A stretch of DNA of 61,547 nucleotides from assembly GCA_949292985.1 (NCBI GenBank), contig CASFBF010000009.1, forward strand, positions 1-61,547, in the 5' to 3' direction. How positions within the stretch are numbered: the first letter of the stretch is position 1; every line of letters starts with the position of its first letter. The stretch is from an uncultured Bacillota bacterium (GTDB taxonomy: Bacteria > Bacillota > Clostridia > Christensenellales > UBA1242). This document shows positions 26,064 through 37,340 of the stretch, one piece after another. The position numbers and the translations under genes are program-made. Under the pieces are notes generated by a model. It ran no database searches and had not been told where the DNA came from. It saw nothing but the letters and a program-made list of their open reading frames with translations.

Positions 26064-27328
26064 TGTTTTTAGATAGAGTTAAAATTTCAATAAAAGCAGG
26101 GAATGGTGGAAATGGTTCACGAAGTTTTTTGCGCACTAAATTGACCATGAATGGCGGGCCTGATGGCGGAGATGGCGGAAAAGGTGGTGACATAATTTTT
26201 AGGGCTACTCAAAACATGAACACATTATATTCTTTCCGATTTAAAAAGAAGTTTTATGCTGAAAACGGGTTAGATGGAAAAAAACAACTTAAAACTGGTG
26301 CAAGTGGCAACGACCTTGTTATTGATGTGCCTTGTGGAACGGTTATTATAGATGCCGAAACAAACAAAGTGATTGCAGATTTAAGTGAAGATGGCATAAC
26401 CTTTACAGCGCTTAAAGGTGGCGCTGGCGGGCACGGAAATGCATATTTTAAATCTTCTGTTAAACAAGCACCTGCTTTTTCACAAATGGGGGTTGAAACC
26501 AAAGAAAGACAAGTTATTTTAGAACTTAAAACCATAGCAGATGTTGGGCTTGTTGGTTATCCAAATGTTGGGAAAAGCACTTTATTATCAGTTATTTCAA
26601 ATGCAAATCCAAAAATAGCCAACTATCCATTTACAACAATTTATCCAAATCTTGGTGTTGTTGAAGTAAAAGGACAAACTTTTGTGGTTGCAGACATTCC
26701 TGGGCTTATAGAGGGCGCAAGTGAAGGACTTGGTTTAGGCCATTATTTTCTTAAACATGTGGAAAGGGTTAGGCTTATTGTGCATTTGATTGATGCTTCT
26801 GAAAGTGAAGGCAGGAATATTTTTGATGACTATGAAAAAATCAATTTAGAACTTGAAAAATACAGCGCCGAACTGGCTAAAACTCCGCAAATTGTGGTTT
26901 TTTCTAAAATTGACGAACTAGATGAAAATTCTTTAAATCAAAAAATTAACGATTTTGAAAAAAAATATTCAATTCGTCCGATTCCAATTTCTGCGATTTT
27001 GCATGAGGGTGTTGAACAATTAAAAAATACTATTTTGCAAAACCTGCAAAAAATTCCTAAAAAGCCACCTGTTAAAATTGAAATGTTTGACTTTGATAAG
27101 CCAGATTTATCCAGTGTGGAAATTAGGCAAGAGAACAGAACTTTTGTTGTTGAGGGTGGCAAGATTGATAATTTTGTTAGAGGAATTGTGCTTGATGACC
27201 CGAGAAGTTTTGCTTATTTTCAAACAACACTTCAAGAAATGGGAATTATTGATTTGTTGAAAGACAAAGGGCTGAGAAACGGCGATATAGTTAGAATAAA
27301 AAATATAGAATTCGAGTGGATTGAATAA
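26063..27328 (+). CDS. obgE: Obg-family GTPase (ribosome assembly)
   Basis: A 421-residue GTPase required for 50S maturation and stress/cell-cycle control. It has the Gly-rich Obg domain (1-158, with GGPDGGDGGKGGDI), a G domain with G1 GYPNVGKST, G3 ADIPGLIEGA and G4 FSKIDE, and a C-terminal OCT domain (SSVEIRQENRTFVVEGGKIDNF start). Overlapping ends link it to nth and the GNAT gene. Confidence 0.97.
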   Translation: MFLDRVKISIKAGNGGNGSRSFLRTKLTMNGGPDGGDGGKGGDIIFRATQNMNTLYSFRFKKKFYAENGLDGKKQLKTGASGNDLVIDVPCGTVIIDAETNKVIADLSEDGITFTALKGGAGGHGNAYFKSSVKQAPAFSQMGVETKERQVILELKTIADVGLVGYPNVGKSTLLSVISNANPKIANYPFTTIYPNLGVVEVKGQTFVVADIPGLIEGASEGLGLGHYFLKHVERVRLIVHLIDASESEGRNIFDDYEKINLELEKYSAELAKTPQIVVFSKIDELDENSLNQKINDFEKKYSIRPIPISAILHEGVEQLKNTILQNLQKIPKKPPVKIEMFDFDKPDLSSVEIRQENRTFVVEGGKIDNFVRGIVLDDPRSFAYFQTTLQEMGIIDLLKDKGLRNGDIVRIKNIEFEWIE

Positions 27329-27861
27329 TGAAAATAGATGAAGAACTTGTTTTGGTTAAGCCTACCAAAAAAGATGCAAATGATATTATGGAATTTAGGC
27401 AGGAGTTTTTAGATGCTGGTGAAACACAGTCAATGCCTGGTTCTAATGGTTTGTTTAAATTTGAAAAGTTTGAAGATTGGTGGAAATATATTCAAACCTA
27501 TACCAAACAGGAAACAGTGCCTGTTAAGGGGCATGTCCCTTCGTTTGAATTTTTGTTGAAACGAAAAAGCGATGGCAAACTGTTGGGAATGTTACAAATA
27601 CGAGAGAAATTAACTGGTGAGTTGGCTGTAACAGGTGGACATTTTGGTGGATGTGTTCGACCAAGTGAACGCAACAAAGGTTATTCAACCCAAATGATTA
27701 AACTTGGAATTAAAAAAGCAAAAAATATAGGCATAGACAAAGTTTTAATAACTTGCAAAAAAGAAAACATTTCCTCAGCAAAGAGTATTGTTAAAGCGGG
27801 CGGAATTTTTGAAAATGAAGTCGATTTCGAGGATACTAAAATACAGAGATATTGGATTTAA
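27328..27861 (+). CDS. GNAT-family N-acetyltransferase
   Basis: A 177-residue acetyltransferase-like protein. The acetyl-CoA-binding motif appears in GGCVRPSERNKGYSTQMIKLGIKKAKNIG, preceded by the strand LLGMLQIREKLTG. It resembles the GNAT subgroup with long N-terminal MEFRQEF and PSFEFLLKRKSDG segments common in Firmicutes. The acceptor substrate is unknown; it may modify a small molecule or a ribosomal protein. Its ATG overlaps the obgE stop by one base. Confidence 0.82.
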   Translation: MKIDEELVLVKPTKKDANDIMEFRQEFLDAGETQSMPGSNGLFKFEKFEDWWKYIQTYTKQETVPVKGHVPSFEFLLKRKSDGKLLGMLQIREKLTGELAVTGGHFGGCVRPSERNKGYSTQMIKLGIKKAKNIGIDKVLITCKKENISSAKSIVKAGGIFENEVDFEDTKIQRYWI

Positions 27862-27870
27862 GGAGGGGAT

Positions 27871-28167
27871 ATGCTTACAAGCAAACAGCGTGCATATTTA
27901 AGAGCGCTTGGTAACGCACTCGAACCTGTTATGCAGATTGGTAAAGAGGGTGTTACAGAAAATGCACTTACAGCCATAGATTTATTGTTGGAGGCACGAG
28001 AACTGGTTAAAATTAAACTTTTAAAATCCTGCCCACAACAGCCTAGCGAAATTATGAAAATTATCTGTGAAAATAGAAATGCCGAGCCAGTTCAATGCAT
28101 AGGCTCGACACTCATCATTTATAGGCGTTCAACTAAAAAAGGGTTTAAACATATTGAACTTATTTAA
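27871..28167 (+). CDS. yhbY: YhbY-type CRM-domain RNA-binding protein
   Basis: A 98-residue single CRM domain: [32 protein letters not shown], an [11 protein letters not shown] strand, then [10 protein letters not shown]. YhbY-family proteins associate with pre-50S ribosomes, consistent with the neighbouring obgE. SD AAGGAGGGG. The stop overlaps the end of the convergent membrane-protein gene by 4 bases. Confidence 0.92.
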   Translation: MLTSKQRAYLRALGNALEPVMQIGKEGVTENALTAIDLLLEARELVKIKLLKSCPQQPSEIMKIICENRNAEPVQCIGSTLIIYRRSTKKGFKHIELI

Positions 28168-28967
28168 AGAACACTCTTCGATTTTGCGTTTCTCGCAAAA
28201 GGGTTGTAAAGCGATATCAAGGCAAATATAATTAAAATCGAAGCAACAACACAGTAATAAATCGTAGCACGAACAAACATTGTTGAAATAATCAAAATTA
28301 AAGCAGATATAAAGTATCCTTTCGCTCTTGATTTGTTTAAAGAGTAGGCAACAAGGTCTTTAAAAGCAAGACCTTTTTCTTTTTTATATTTAAGTTTTAT
28401 TTCCGGCTTGCATTCATATGGTTTATAAAGTTTTTGATATGTTTCATATTGGTCTAAAATCAAAACTTCACATTCAAAATTTTTGGCAAAAGAAAAACTT
28501 TCTTTTTGCGCAGATGCGCATGTGATAACTATTTTTGCGGGTTTAACACTTTGAGTTTTTGCAATTATATTTGCAACATTATCTGGCGAGAGAGGGTTGA
28601 AAGAAAGGTGTGGAAACAAAACCACTTTTTCACCGCTTTCATGTGAAATTAAAACGTAATCTTTTTTCTTTACAGCAGTGTGCTGTTTCTGTGCCAATAT
28701 AGTAAAAAAATCAAGCGCATTTTTATCCATAGACAAAGTTAAAAAACAGTTTTCCGCTTCTTCTCGTTCGGTTTTTTTCAGAGCAGAAGCCATTTGTTTT
28801 TTTCTTGAAAAAATTCTTGTTATAAAATCTATCGCAAGTGTTATAATCGAAGTGATAACAACCGACCATAAAAGAGAGCGAACAAAGTATCGCACCCAAA
28901 TAAATGTGATTAAAAATATTAAAATAATCTTGAATATTATTTGAAAAACAAATGAAACCTTTTGCAT
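28164..28967 (-). CDS. Unrecognised membrane protein with a soluble alpha/beta core
   Basis: I do not recognise the family. The 267-residue product has two N-terminal hydrophobic helices (about 5-47), a soluble domain of about 150 residues, and two C-terminal helices (about 213-255). The soluble part alternates strands and helices, including [37 protein letters not shown] and [16 protein letters not shown]. This is reminiscent of the core of membrane-associated restriction-endonuclease-like folds, but without a clear catalytic set. Convergent with yhbY. Confidence 0.5.
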   Translation of the reverse strand: MQKVSFVFQIIFKIILIFLITFIWVRYFVRSLLWSVVITSIITLAIDFITRIFSRKKQMASALKKTEREEAENCFLTLSMDKNALDFFTILAQKQHTAVKKKDYVLISHESGEKVVLFPHLSFNPLSPDNVANIIAKTQSVKPAKIVITCASAQKESFSFAKNFECEVLILDQYETYQKLYKPYECKPEIKLKYKKEKGLAFKDLVAYSLNKSRAKGYFISALILIISTMFVRATIYYCVVASILIIFALISLYNPFARNAKSKSVL

Positions 28968-29060
28968 ACACCGTTTTTTGACTATTATTTGTGAAAAAAT
29001 ACATTAAATTTATTGTTTTTTTGTGAATTTTATTATAGAATATTATTATAAAGGGAAGAG

Positions 29061-29426
29061 ATGAGAGAATATTTAATAAAAATTGTAGAGTTTTTAAAGT
29101 CTGTTAAATGTAAAAATATTTCCACATTTGATTTAACGGAAAATGGTGAGGAAAAATATTTTATCATTGCAAGTGCAAACAATCCTGATGACACAAAAAA
29201 GGTGGCTGATGAGGTTAGCGCATTTATTGGTTATGATAAAGAAAAAGACGGATACTATAAAGGGGAATGGATTATTCTTAATGCCGAACCTATCATAATT
29301 CATATTTTTACTGTTTCAGAAAGGGCAAAATATAATTTGGATAGGCTTTATAAAAGCAAAGAAATAAATGTTTCAAAACCATTAAAAAACAAAAAATCAA
29401 AGCGATGTCCAGGCAGTTTAAATTAG
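29061..29426 (+). CDS. rsfS: Ribosomal silencing factor RsfS (YbeB/Iojap)
   Basis: A 121-residue protein that binds L14 and blocks subunit joining when nutrients are low. Landmarks are CKNISTFDLTENGEEKYFIIASANN at the start of the domain and the C-terminal EWIILNAEPIIIHIFTVSERAKYNLDRLY, typical of the family (usually WILLDYGDVVVHVF...RxYY.LE.LW). The usual neighbours nadD and yqeK are absent; it stands alone. Weak Shine-Dalgarno AAGGGAAGAG close to the ATG. Confidence 0.88.
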   Translation: MREYLIKIVEFLKSVKCKNISTFDLTENGEEKYFIIASANNPDDTKKVADEVSAFIGYDKEKDGYYKGEWIILNAEPIIIHIFTVSERAKYNLDRLYKSKEINVSKPLKNKKSKRCPGSLN

Positions 29427-29511
29427 CACAATAAAAGCAAAAACTTGCATTTAAAGTAAAGTTTTTACTAAATGTAATATTAAAAAACAGAAAACATTTT
29501 ATTATCTTTTA

Positions 29512-29556
29512 ACCTGACAAAACTCATTGGGTCAGTAGAGTTGTTTTATAGTTATA
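29512..29556. other. Possible RNA pseudoknot between rsfS and trpF
   Basis: Two interleaved complementary pairs, CTGAC...GTCAG and ACTC...GAGT, lie in order CTGAC-AAA-ACTC-ATTGG-GTCAG-TA-GAGT, the layout of an H-type pseudoknot. A short T run follows on the plus strand, so a terminator for rsfS is the simpler alternative. Confidence 0.3.
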
Positions 29557-29586
29557 ATAAACATTATATAAATATAATTCTTTTTT

Positions 29587-30240
29587 TTACCAAATGTTAG
29601 ATTTTGCATTTTTAACAAATTGTTCTACTTTATCGGAGTTTTTTCTTCCCGTTTCATCTTTGCACCCACTATTAACATCAACACCATAAGGGTTAGCTTG
29701 TTTAATTGCTGTTTTTACATTATCTGGAGTTAAACCACCAGCAAGAAAAGTTGGCTTATTTAATTTTTTGATTATTTCTTTACATTTGAGCCAATTACTT
29801 GTTATACCTGTTCCACCAACTTGATTTGTTGTAAGATTAAAGCTGTCTATCAAATAATAATCTGCGATTTCGTTATCTACTAGTTGTTTTTGTAAATTAC
29901 CTTGTTTATCAACATGAATAAGTCGTATTATATCTATATTTGGCAAATTTTTTTTAATTTTTTTAACTTCGTTTTCATTTATATCACTATGAAGTTGAAT
30001 AATTTCATTTCCTATATATTTTGTGAGGTCTATGATTTGTTTTGCTTTTGTTAAGTGAGTAACCAAAACTATCTTTGCTCTGCCATTGACATATTCTCTA
30101 ATTTCTTTTGCTTTCTCTTTTGTAATAAAATCAACGCTTGAATGCTCTTGACCCACTAAAACGCCTAATAAATCCGCACCAGCGTTTAAAGTCATATTAG
30201 CATCTATAATATCTATATTCGCACAAATCTTAACAATCAT
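29587..30240 (-). CDS. trpF: Phosphoribosylanthranilate isomerase-like protein
   Basis: A 217-residue TIM-barrel protein of the TrpF family, which isomerises phosphoribosylanthranilate in tryptophan synthesis. The catalytic Cys of VKIC and the Asp of YGVDVNSGC are kept, along with QLHSD and FLAGGLTPDNV. Family members usually start VKICG; here it is VKICANID. The ATG at 30240 follows AAAGGCG; an in-frame ATG at 30270 touches the -10 box (TATAAT, 30276-30271) and would not be transcribed. No other trp gene is present, so the role may be outside a full pathway. Confidence 0.8.
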   Translation of the reverse strand: MIVKICANIDIIDANMTLNAGADLLGVLVGQEHSSVDFITKEKAKEIREYVNGRAKIVLVTHLTKAKQIIDLTKYIGNEIIQLHSDINENEVKKIKKNLPNIDIIRLIHVDKQGNLQKQLVDNEIADYYLIDSFNLTTNQVGGTGITSNWLKCKEIIKKLNKPTFLAGGLTPDNVKTAIKQANPYGVDVNSGCKDETGRKNSDKVEQFVKNAKSNIW

Positions 30241-30270
30241 AATAACGCCTTTTTTCTTAATCTTAAGCAT

Positions 30271-30279
30271 ATTATAGCA
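30271..30279 (-). promoter_or_regulatory. Extended -10 box of trpF
   Basis: TGCTATAAT on the minus strand; predicted +1 near 30264, giving a 24-base leader with a Shine-Dalgarno-like AAAGGCG. No good -35 is visible. Confidence 0.55.
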
Positions 30280-30652
30280 ATTATAATTTTAATTTACTAG
30301 TATTTTAATTAAATAATTTAAAATAAGAGTTAAATACCTGCATTGTTTTGACATAAGTCAGTGTTGTTTGGCACTATCGAAAACAGGCACTTAATAAAAA
30401 AAACATATTAAGTAAAAGCTGAATTGCAAGTATAGCAAATACAATCTAATTTTATTTTATGTTTTTCTGCTATATTATCTTTTTATTAAACTTTTTTTAT
30501 TTTAAAGTAGAAATATTTTTTACTATACTTAACTAATAATAGTATCAAAACTATTTATTTTTTTCTTACAAAAACCTACCAAAAAACACCTTAATTTTCT
30601 AAAATAAATGGGCTTATATTTTATTCGCTCCCAAATTTACAAACTAATTGTT
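30280..30652. other. AT-rich intergenic stretch with nothing recognised
   Basis: Very AT-rich sequence between the divergent trpF and phosphatase promoters. I saw no open frame with a ribosome site, no convincing structured RNA and no repeat shared with the rest of the window. Confidence 0.5.
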
Positions 30653-30680
30653 TTGATTTTTTTTTATAATATGTTAAAAT
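30653..30680 (+). promoter_or_regulatory. Promoter of the phosphatase-rpiB operon, predicted leaderless
   Basis: TTGATT (30653-30658), 16 bp, extended -10 TGTTAAAAT (TAAAAT 30675-30680). Predicted +1 is base 30687, the A of the ATG; no Shine-Dalgarno. Confidence 0.7.
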
Positions 30681-30686
30681 TTGTTC

Positions 30687-31124
30687 ATGCAAGGAAATAT
30701 AAAATTATGCTTTATTTGCACTGGTAACACTTGTCGTTCTTTTATGGCTGAAAGACTTATGAAAAAAGCGTTAAAAGAATCGAACATTGATTTTGTCAAG
30801 GTTTCATCTCGTGGTTTGCAAGCAACCGGAGAGCCAAGCACTGTCAATGCGTGCAAGGCACTAAAAAAATTAGGCGCAAGTTCTGCAAAAAGAAAAAGTG
30901 TTAAGATAAATAAGTTTGACCAAAAAACTTTATATGTTGCCATGACTTCTGCTTTAAAAGCAAAAGTGGCGGGCAAGGTGATTGAAATGAAAGATTTGAT
31001 TGGTCAAGAAATTCCAGACCCATATGGTAAGGACGAACAGAGTTATTATGACTGCGGGGTGCTGATTGATAAAGCATGCAAAGTGCTTGTTGACAAATTG
31101 ATTAAAATTGGAGGAGAGATATGA
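30687..31124 (+). CDS. Low-molecular-weight protein tyrosine/arginine phosphatase
   Basis: A 145-residue phosphatase. The P-loop CTGNTCRS gives nucleophile Cys11 and Arg17, and the general-acid motif is DPYGKDEQSYYD. In the P-loop, Thr at the YwlE-determining position (CxGNTCRS) fits the arginine phosphatases of Firmicutes, as does linkage to rpiB (ywlE-ywlF order in Bacillus). An in-frame TTG at 30681 lies inside the promoter spacing and is rejected. The stop overlaps the rpiB ATG. Confidence 0.88.
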   Translation: MQGNIKLCFICTGNTCRSFMAERLMKKALKESNIDFVKVSSRGLQATGEPSTVNACKALKKLGASSAKRKSVKINKFDQKTLYVAMTSALKAKVAGKVIEMKDLIGQEIPDPYGKDEQSYYDCGVLIDKACKVLVDKLIKIGGEI

Positions 31125-31540
31125 TTATTCTCGCATGTGACCATAGAGGATACGCGCTTAAAGAAGAAATTAAAAAGTTTTTTAACAACGAAAGCATAAT
31201 TACCATTGATGTTGGCACTTATTCAAAAGAGGGTGTTGACTATCCTGATTTTGCAAAAAAAGGTGTTACAAAAGTTTTAGAAGATGAACACAATGTGGGT
31301 ATTTTTATCTGTGGGACAGGAATTGGTATGAGTATTGCCGCCAACAGAAATCCAAAAATTAGGGCTGCGCTTTGTGTTAACTCTAAATTTGCAGAACTTG
31401 CTCGTGCGCACAACAATGCAAATGTGTTGGTTTTACCAGGAAGTTACATGCGTCCTAAAAAAGCAATTAAAATTATTAAAGTTTTTCTTACAACCGATTT
31501 TGACGGAGGAAGACATTTAAGAAGAATTAAAAAACTGTAA
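31121..31540 (+). CDS. rpiB: Ribose-5-phosphate isomerase B
   Basis: A 139-residue sugar-phosphate isomerase (RpiB/LacAB family) interconverting ribose-5-P and ribulose-5-P. It has the phosphate-binding start LACDHRGYALKEEI and the active-site segment GIFICGTGIGMSIAANRNPKIRAALC, with Cys and Thr as in RpiB. SD GGAGGAGA lies inside the upstream gene. Coupled with the phosphatase by an ATGA overlap. Confidence 0.95.
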   Translation: MIILACDHRGYALKEEIKKFFNNESIITIDVGTYSKEGVDYPDFAKKGVTKVLEDEHNVGIFICGTGIGMSIAANRNPKIRAALCVNSKFAELARAHNNANVLVLPGSYMRPKKAIKIIKVFLTTDFDGGRHLRRIKKL

Positions 31541-31550
31541 GGAGAAAATA

Positions 31551-33623
<2,073 letters not shown>

Positions 33624-33624
33624 T

Positions 33625-34017
33625 ATGAGAGATTATAAAAGATATATGAGAAAATTTATTATAACTTGTTGTTTGCTCGCCACCATTTTGGTGGTAGCGC
33701 TTGTTGAATATTATTGTATAGATTGGGAGAAAAGTTATCTTCTGATGGCTTTTACTGCGTTGTTTTTCTTGTATTGGGCAATTGAATTTGTGCTTGACTA
33801 TGTTGCTTCTAAAAAAGATTATGAAGAAAGATTTAAGTATTATGCCGCCGAACTTGTAAACAAAAACAACATCTCTATGGAAGAAATAGAAAAAAATAAG
33901 AAAAAATATTTTGCCAAGTTCAAGCGTTCTATTATGAATGAAAGATGGTGGCAGATAGGAAAAATTTGTTTGTGTTTTGGCATTTTCATTGCTTTGATTG
34001 TTGCTATGTTTGTTTAA
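33625..34017 (+). CDS. Small membrane protein, function unknown
   Basis: A 130-residue protein with two N-terminal helices (about 9-27, 37-55), a charged cytoplasmic loop (SKKDYEERFKYYAAEL and an EEIEKNKKKY stretch) and one C-terminal helix (about 108-130). It starts one base after the previous stop and ends at a strong terminator, closing the phosphatase-to-gap transcript. No family recognised. Confidence 0.6.
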   Translation: MRDYKRYMRKFIITCCLLATILVVALVEYYCIDWEKSYLLMAFTALFFLYWAIEFVLDYVASKKDYEERFKYYAAELVNKNNISMEEIEKNKKKYFAKFKRSIMNERWWQIGKICLCFGIFIALIVAMFV

Positions 34018-34038
34018 AAAGGCTTTGAAGCCTTTTTT
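34016..34038 (+). terminator. Terminator after the gap operon
   Basis: AAAAAGGCTT-TG-AAGCCTTTTTT. Confidence 0.85.
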
Positions 34039-34087
34039 CTTTTTCGACATAAATCAAGATAAAAGATTGGGCATAATCAAATTATTG

Positions 34088-34137
34088 TTGCCTAATTGCT
34101 TGTCAAATTGCCCTAGGTGTGGTAAAATATTAGGCAA
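34088..34137 (+). promoter_or_regulatory. tig-clpP-clpX promoter bracketed by an inverted repeat
   Basis: TTGTCA (34100-34105), 17 bp, TAAAAT (34123-34128). A perfect 9-bp inverted repeat flanks it: TTGCCTAAT (34088-34096) and ATTAGGCAA (34129-34137). A partial third copy (TTGCCCTAGG) lies in the spacer. It does not match the HrcA CIRCE or CtsR consensus as I know them. Confidence 0.55.
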
Positions 34138-34158
34138 TTGGAGAAAAGGAGAATTTTT

Positions 34159-35433
34159 ATGATTACACGTGAAAAAAGCAAAAAAGGCGAACTTAAATTA
34201 AAGTTAAAAGTTTCAGTTGAAAACTGGAAAAAAGCCGTTGAAGAAGCCTATGAGAAAAACAAAGGCAAGTATAACATTCAAGGATTTAGAAAGGGTAAAG
34301 CACCAAGAAAAGTTATTGAAAAAACATATGGAGATACTGTTTTTTACGATGACGCTTTTGAAGACATTGTTTCAAAAGAATATGGTGAATTTTTAACAAA
34401 AAATAAAGATGTTGAGCCAGCAGATTATCCACATGTTACAATTGATTCCATGACCGATGATGGCTTGGAAGTTTCACTTGTTATAACACTTATGCCAGAG
34501 GTTGAACTTGGACCTGTGGAACTTGATGTTAAGAAACAAAAGGCATCAGTAAGTGAAAAAGAAATTAAAGAAGAACTTGACAGATTTGTTGAAAGCCAAG
34601 CAAGATTTTCTGAAAGTGATAAACCAAGTGAAAATGGAGATTTCTTGCAAATTGATTTTGAAGGAAGTGTTAATGGCGAAGTTTTTGAAGGCGGAAGTGC
34701 AAAAGATTATAGATTAGAACTTGGCTCTCACACATTCATAGAAGGTTTTGAAGAACAACTTGTTGGAGTAAAAGCGGGAGAAGAGAAAATTGTTAAAGTT
34801 ACTTTCCCTGAAAAATATCCAGCAGAAAACTTGGCAGGAAAACCTGCTGACTTTAAAGTTAAAGTTAACAAAGTGGAAAAGAAAGTTTTGCCTGAGTTAA
34901 ATGACAAACTTGTTTCTTTTGCCACAGAGTATGGCACTCTTGAAGAATACAAAAATTCAGTTAAGCAAAAACTTTTAGATGCAAAAACTGCGCAAAATGA
35001 AAGAAAGTTTGAAAATGACCTTATTGAAGCACTTGTTGCTAAGGCTCAGGTTGAAATCCCTGACAACATGATAGAGCATGAAAAACAACATCTTATTGAA
35101 GATTTTTCTAACAGATTGATGTATCAAAATATAAAACTTGACGATTATTTATCATACATTGGTAAAACTAAGGAAGAATTTGATAAAGACTATTTTGAAG
35201 AAGCAAAAAGAGCATTAAAAACACGACTTGTTCTTCAAAAATTGATAAAGGACGAAAATATTCAAATTTCGCATGAAGAATTTCATGAAAAGTTGCATGA
35301 AATAGCACATGCACAGAATAAAACATGTGAAGAGGTGGAAAAATCTTTATCTGAATACGAAGTTTCATATATTCAGAATGACATTTTGATGAACAAACTT
35401 ATTGAACTTTTAAAAACAAAAAATAAACAATAG
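34159..35433 (+). CDS. tig: Trigger factor
   Basis: Ribosome-bound folding chaperone and prolyl isomerase, 424 residues. N-terminal ribosome-docking signature appears in [21 protein letters not shown]. The FKBP-type PPIase domain (about 150-245: [36 protein letters not shown]) is followed by a helical C-terminal cradle. The ATG at 34159 follows AAAAGGAG; the upstream in-frame ATG-like start at 34138 has no ribosome site. It leads the tig-clpP-clpX operon. Confidence 0.95.
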   Translation: MITREKSKKGELKLKLKVSVENWKKAVEEAYEKNKGKYNIQGFRKGKAPRKVIEKTYGDTVFYDDAFEDIVSKEYGEFLTKNKDVEPADYPHVTIDSMTDDGLEVSLVITLMPEVELGPVELDVKKQKASVSEKEIKEELDRFVESQARFSESDKPSENGDFLQIDFEGSVNGEVFEGGSAKDYRLELGSHTFIEGFEEQLVGVKAGEEKIVKVTFPEKYPAENLAGKPADFKVKVNKVEKKVLPELNDKLVSFATEYGTLEEYKNSVKQKLLDAKTAQNERKFENDLIEALVAKAQVEIPDNMIEHEKQHLIEDFSNRLMYQNIKLDDYLSYIGKTKEEFDKDYFEEAKRALKTRLVLQKLIKDENIQISHEEFHEKLHEIAHAQNKTCEEVEKSLSEYEVSYIQNDILMNKLIELLKTKNKQ

Positions 35434-35444
35434 GAGGTTTAATT

Positions 35445-36044
35445 ATGCTTATTCCTATGGTTGTTGACCAAAAGGGCGCGGGAGAGCGATCTTACGACAT
35501 TTATTCTCGTTTGCTTGAAGATAGAATTATTTTTATAAACGGCGAGATTGACGATAATGTTGCAAACTTGGTGATTGCTCAACTAATCTACTTGGAAGGC
35601 AAAAATCCTGATAAAGATGTTTTTATTTATATTAACTCGCCAGGCGGAAGCGTGAGCGCTGGGTTTGCAATTTACGATACAATGCAATACATTAAGTGTG
35701 ATGTGGTTACAATTTGCGTTGGGCTTGCTGCGTCTATGGGAGCGTTCTTGCTTTCAAGTGGAACAAAAGGAAAGCGCTTTGCTTTGCCAAACAGTGAAAT
35801 TATGATTCATCAGCCACTTGGTGGGGCGCAAGGTCAGGCGAGTGATATTGAAATTCAAGCAAGGCATATTGCAAGAATAAAACAAAAAATTAACCAAATA
35901 CTAAGTGAAAACACGGGCAAAAGCATTAAAGTTATGGAGAAAGACACCGACCGTGATAACTATATGACAGCCGAAGAGGCTAAGGCTTATGGGCTTATAG
36001 ATAACATTTTCGTTACTAGAAAAGCAAAAAAGGAGACCAAGTGA
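35445..36044 (+). CDS. clpP: ATP-dependent Clp protease, proteolytic subunit
   Basis: A 199-residue serine protease forming the double-heptamer chamber. Catalytic triad visible: Ser97 in GLAASMGAF, His122 in MIHQPLGG, Asp near 171 in DTDRDNYM. Substrate-strand motif [11 protein letters not shown] present. SD AGGAGG. The TGA stop overlaps the clpX GTG start by 4 bases. Confidence 0.98.
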   Translation: MLIPMVVDQKGAGERSYDIYSRLLEDRIIFINGEIDDNVANLVIAQLIYLEGKNPDKDVFIYINSPGGSVSAGFAIYDTMQYIKCDVVTICVGLAASMGAFLLSSGTKGKRFALPNSEIMIHQPLGGAQGQASDIEIQARHIARIKQKINQILSENTGKSIKVMEKDTDRDNYMTAEEAKAYGLIDNIFVTRKAKKETK

Positions 36045-37312
36045 AAAACCCTGAGAATCTTTCATGTTCATTTTGTGGAAAACCTCAGAAAAATGCAAAA
36101 AAAATAATCGCCAGCCCAAATGGTGAATGTTTTATCTGTGATGAATGCGTGGCGATTTGCAAAGAAATTATTAGGGAAGACGAGGCGCAATCTCAATTGG
36201 AAAAAATTGATTTGCCAATTCCTTCTGACATCAAGGCTAAACTTGATGAATATATCATTGGTCAAGATGAAGCCAAAAAAGTGCTTGCAGTTTCGGTTTA
36301 TAATCACTATAAACGAATTAACTACAATTTTTCTAAAAAAGATAAAGCCGATGATGTGGAACTTGAAAAAAGCAATATACTTATGATTGGACCAACAGGC
36401 TCAGGTAAAACATTGCTGGCTAAAACTCTTGCCAAAATTTTAAAAGTACCTTTTGCTGCTGCCGATGCCACAACATTGACAGAAGCAGGTTATGTTGGTG
36501 ATGATGTTGAAAATATTCTTTTAAAATTAATTCAAAATGCTGACTATGATATTAGAAAGGCTCAGCGTGGAATTATTTATATTGATGAAATTGATAAAAT
36601 TGCTAAGAAGACACAAAATGTTTCAATCACTCGTGATGTTGCGGGCGAGGGTGTGCAACAGGCACTTTTAAAAATCATTGAGAGCACCATTGCAAATGTG
36701 CCTCCACAGGGTGGAAGAAAACATCCACAACAGGAAACGATTCAAATCGATACAACAAACATTTTGTTTATATGTGGTGGGGCGTTTGTTGGGCTTGATG
36801 GAATTATTGATGCAAGGAAAAATTCGTCAACAGTAGGGTTCAATGCTGATGTAAGAACTAAGGTTGAAAAGAAAGATATAAATTTTGCCAAGGAAATTCA
36901 GCCAGATGACCTTATAAAGTTTGGACTTATTCCAGAGTTCGTTGGCAGATTGCCAGTTGTGGTTGGACTTGATGATTTAGATGAAAAAGCACTTTCAAAA
37001 ATTCTTGTTGAGCCTAAGAATTCAATAGTTAAACAATACAAACAAATGTTTAAAATTGACGGCATAGACATCGAATTCACCCAAGAGGCTATTGATGCAG
37101 TTTCTAAAAAAGCGATTGAATTAAAAACAGGGGCAAGAGGGCTAAGAACCATACTAGAAAGCAAAATGATAAGGCTAATGTATGACATGCCAGGCAAAAA
37201 CAATATTGAAAAAGTGATCATTACTAAAAAGTTTATTGAAGAAGAAAATGCCGAGCCTGATGTTGTTTTAAAAAAACTTTCGCAAAGTGAAATAAAACAG
37301 GAAGCAATTTAA
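36041..37312 (+). CDS. clpX: ATP-dependent Clp protease, ATP-binding subunit
   Basis: A 423-residue AAA+ unfoldase that feeds ClpP. N-terminal zinc-binding domain CSFCGKPQ...CDEC, Walker [13 protein letters not shown], Walker [14 protein letters not shown], pore loop GYVGDDVE, and sensor region in [10 protein letters not shown]. The start is GTG, overlapping the clpP stop, with GGAG inside clpP. A terminator follows. Confidence 0.98.
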   Translation: MKNPENLSCSFCGKPQKNAKKIIASPNGECFICDECVAICKEIIREDEAQSQLEKIDLPIPSDIKAKLDEYIIGQDEAKKVLAVSVYNHYKRINYNFSKKDKADDVELEKSNILMIGPTGSGKTLLAKTLAKILKVPFAAADATTLTEAGYVGDDVENILLKLIQNADYDIRKAQRGIIYIDEIDKIAKKTQNVSITRDVAGEGVQQALLKIIESTIANVPPQGGRKHPQQETIQIDTTNILFICGGAFVGLDGIIDARKNSSTVGFNADVRTKVEKKDINFAKEIQPDDLIKFGLIPEFVGRLPVVVGLDDLDEKALSKILVEPKNSIVKQYKQMFKIDGIDIEFTQEAIDAVSKKAIELKTGARGLRTILESKMIRLMYDMPGKNNIEKVIITKKFIEEENAEPDVVLKKLSQSEIKQEAI

Positions 37313-37340
37313 AAAGCGGAATAACTCCGCTTTTATTTTT
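37311..37340. terminator. Terminator between clpX and the convergent deacetylase
   Basis: AAAAGCGGA-ATAAC-TCCGCTTTT with A and T tracts; the deacetylase stop lies in it. Confidence 0.8.
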
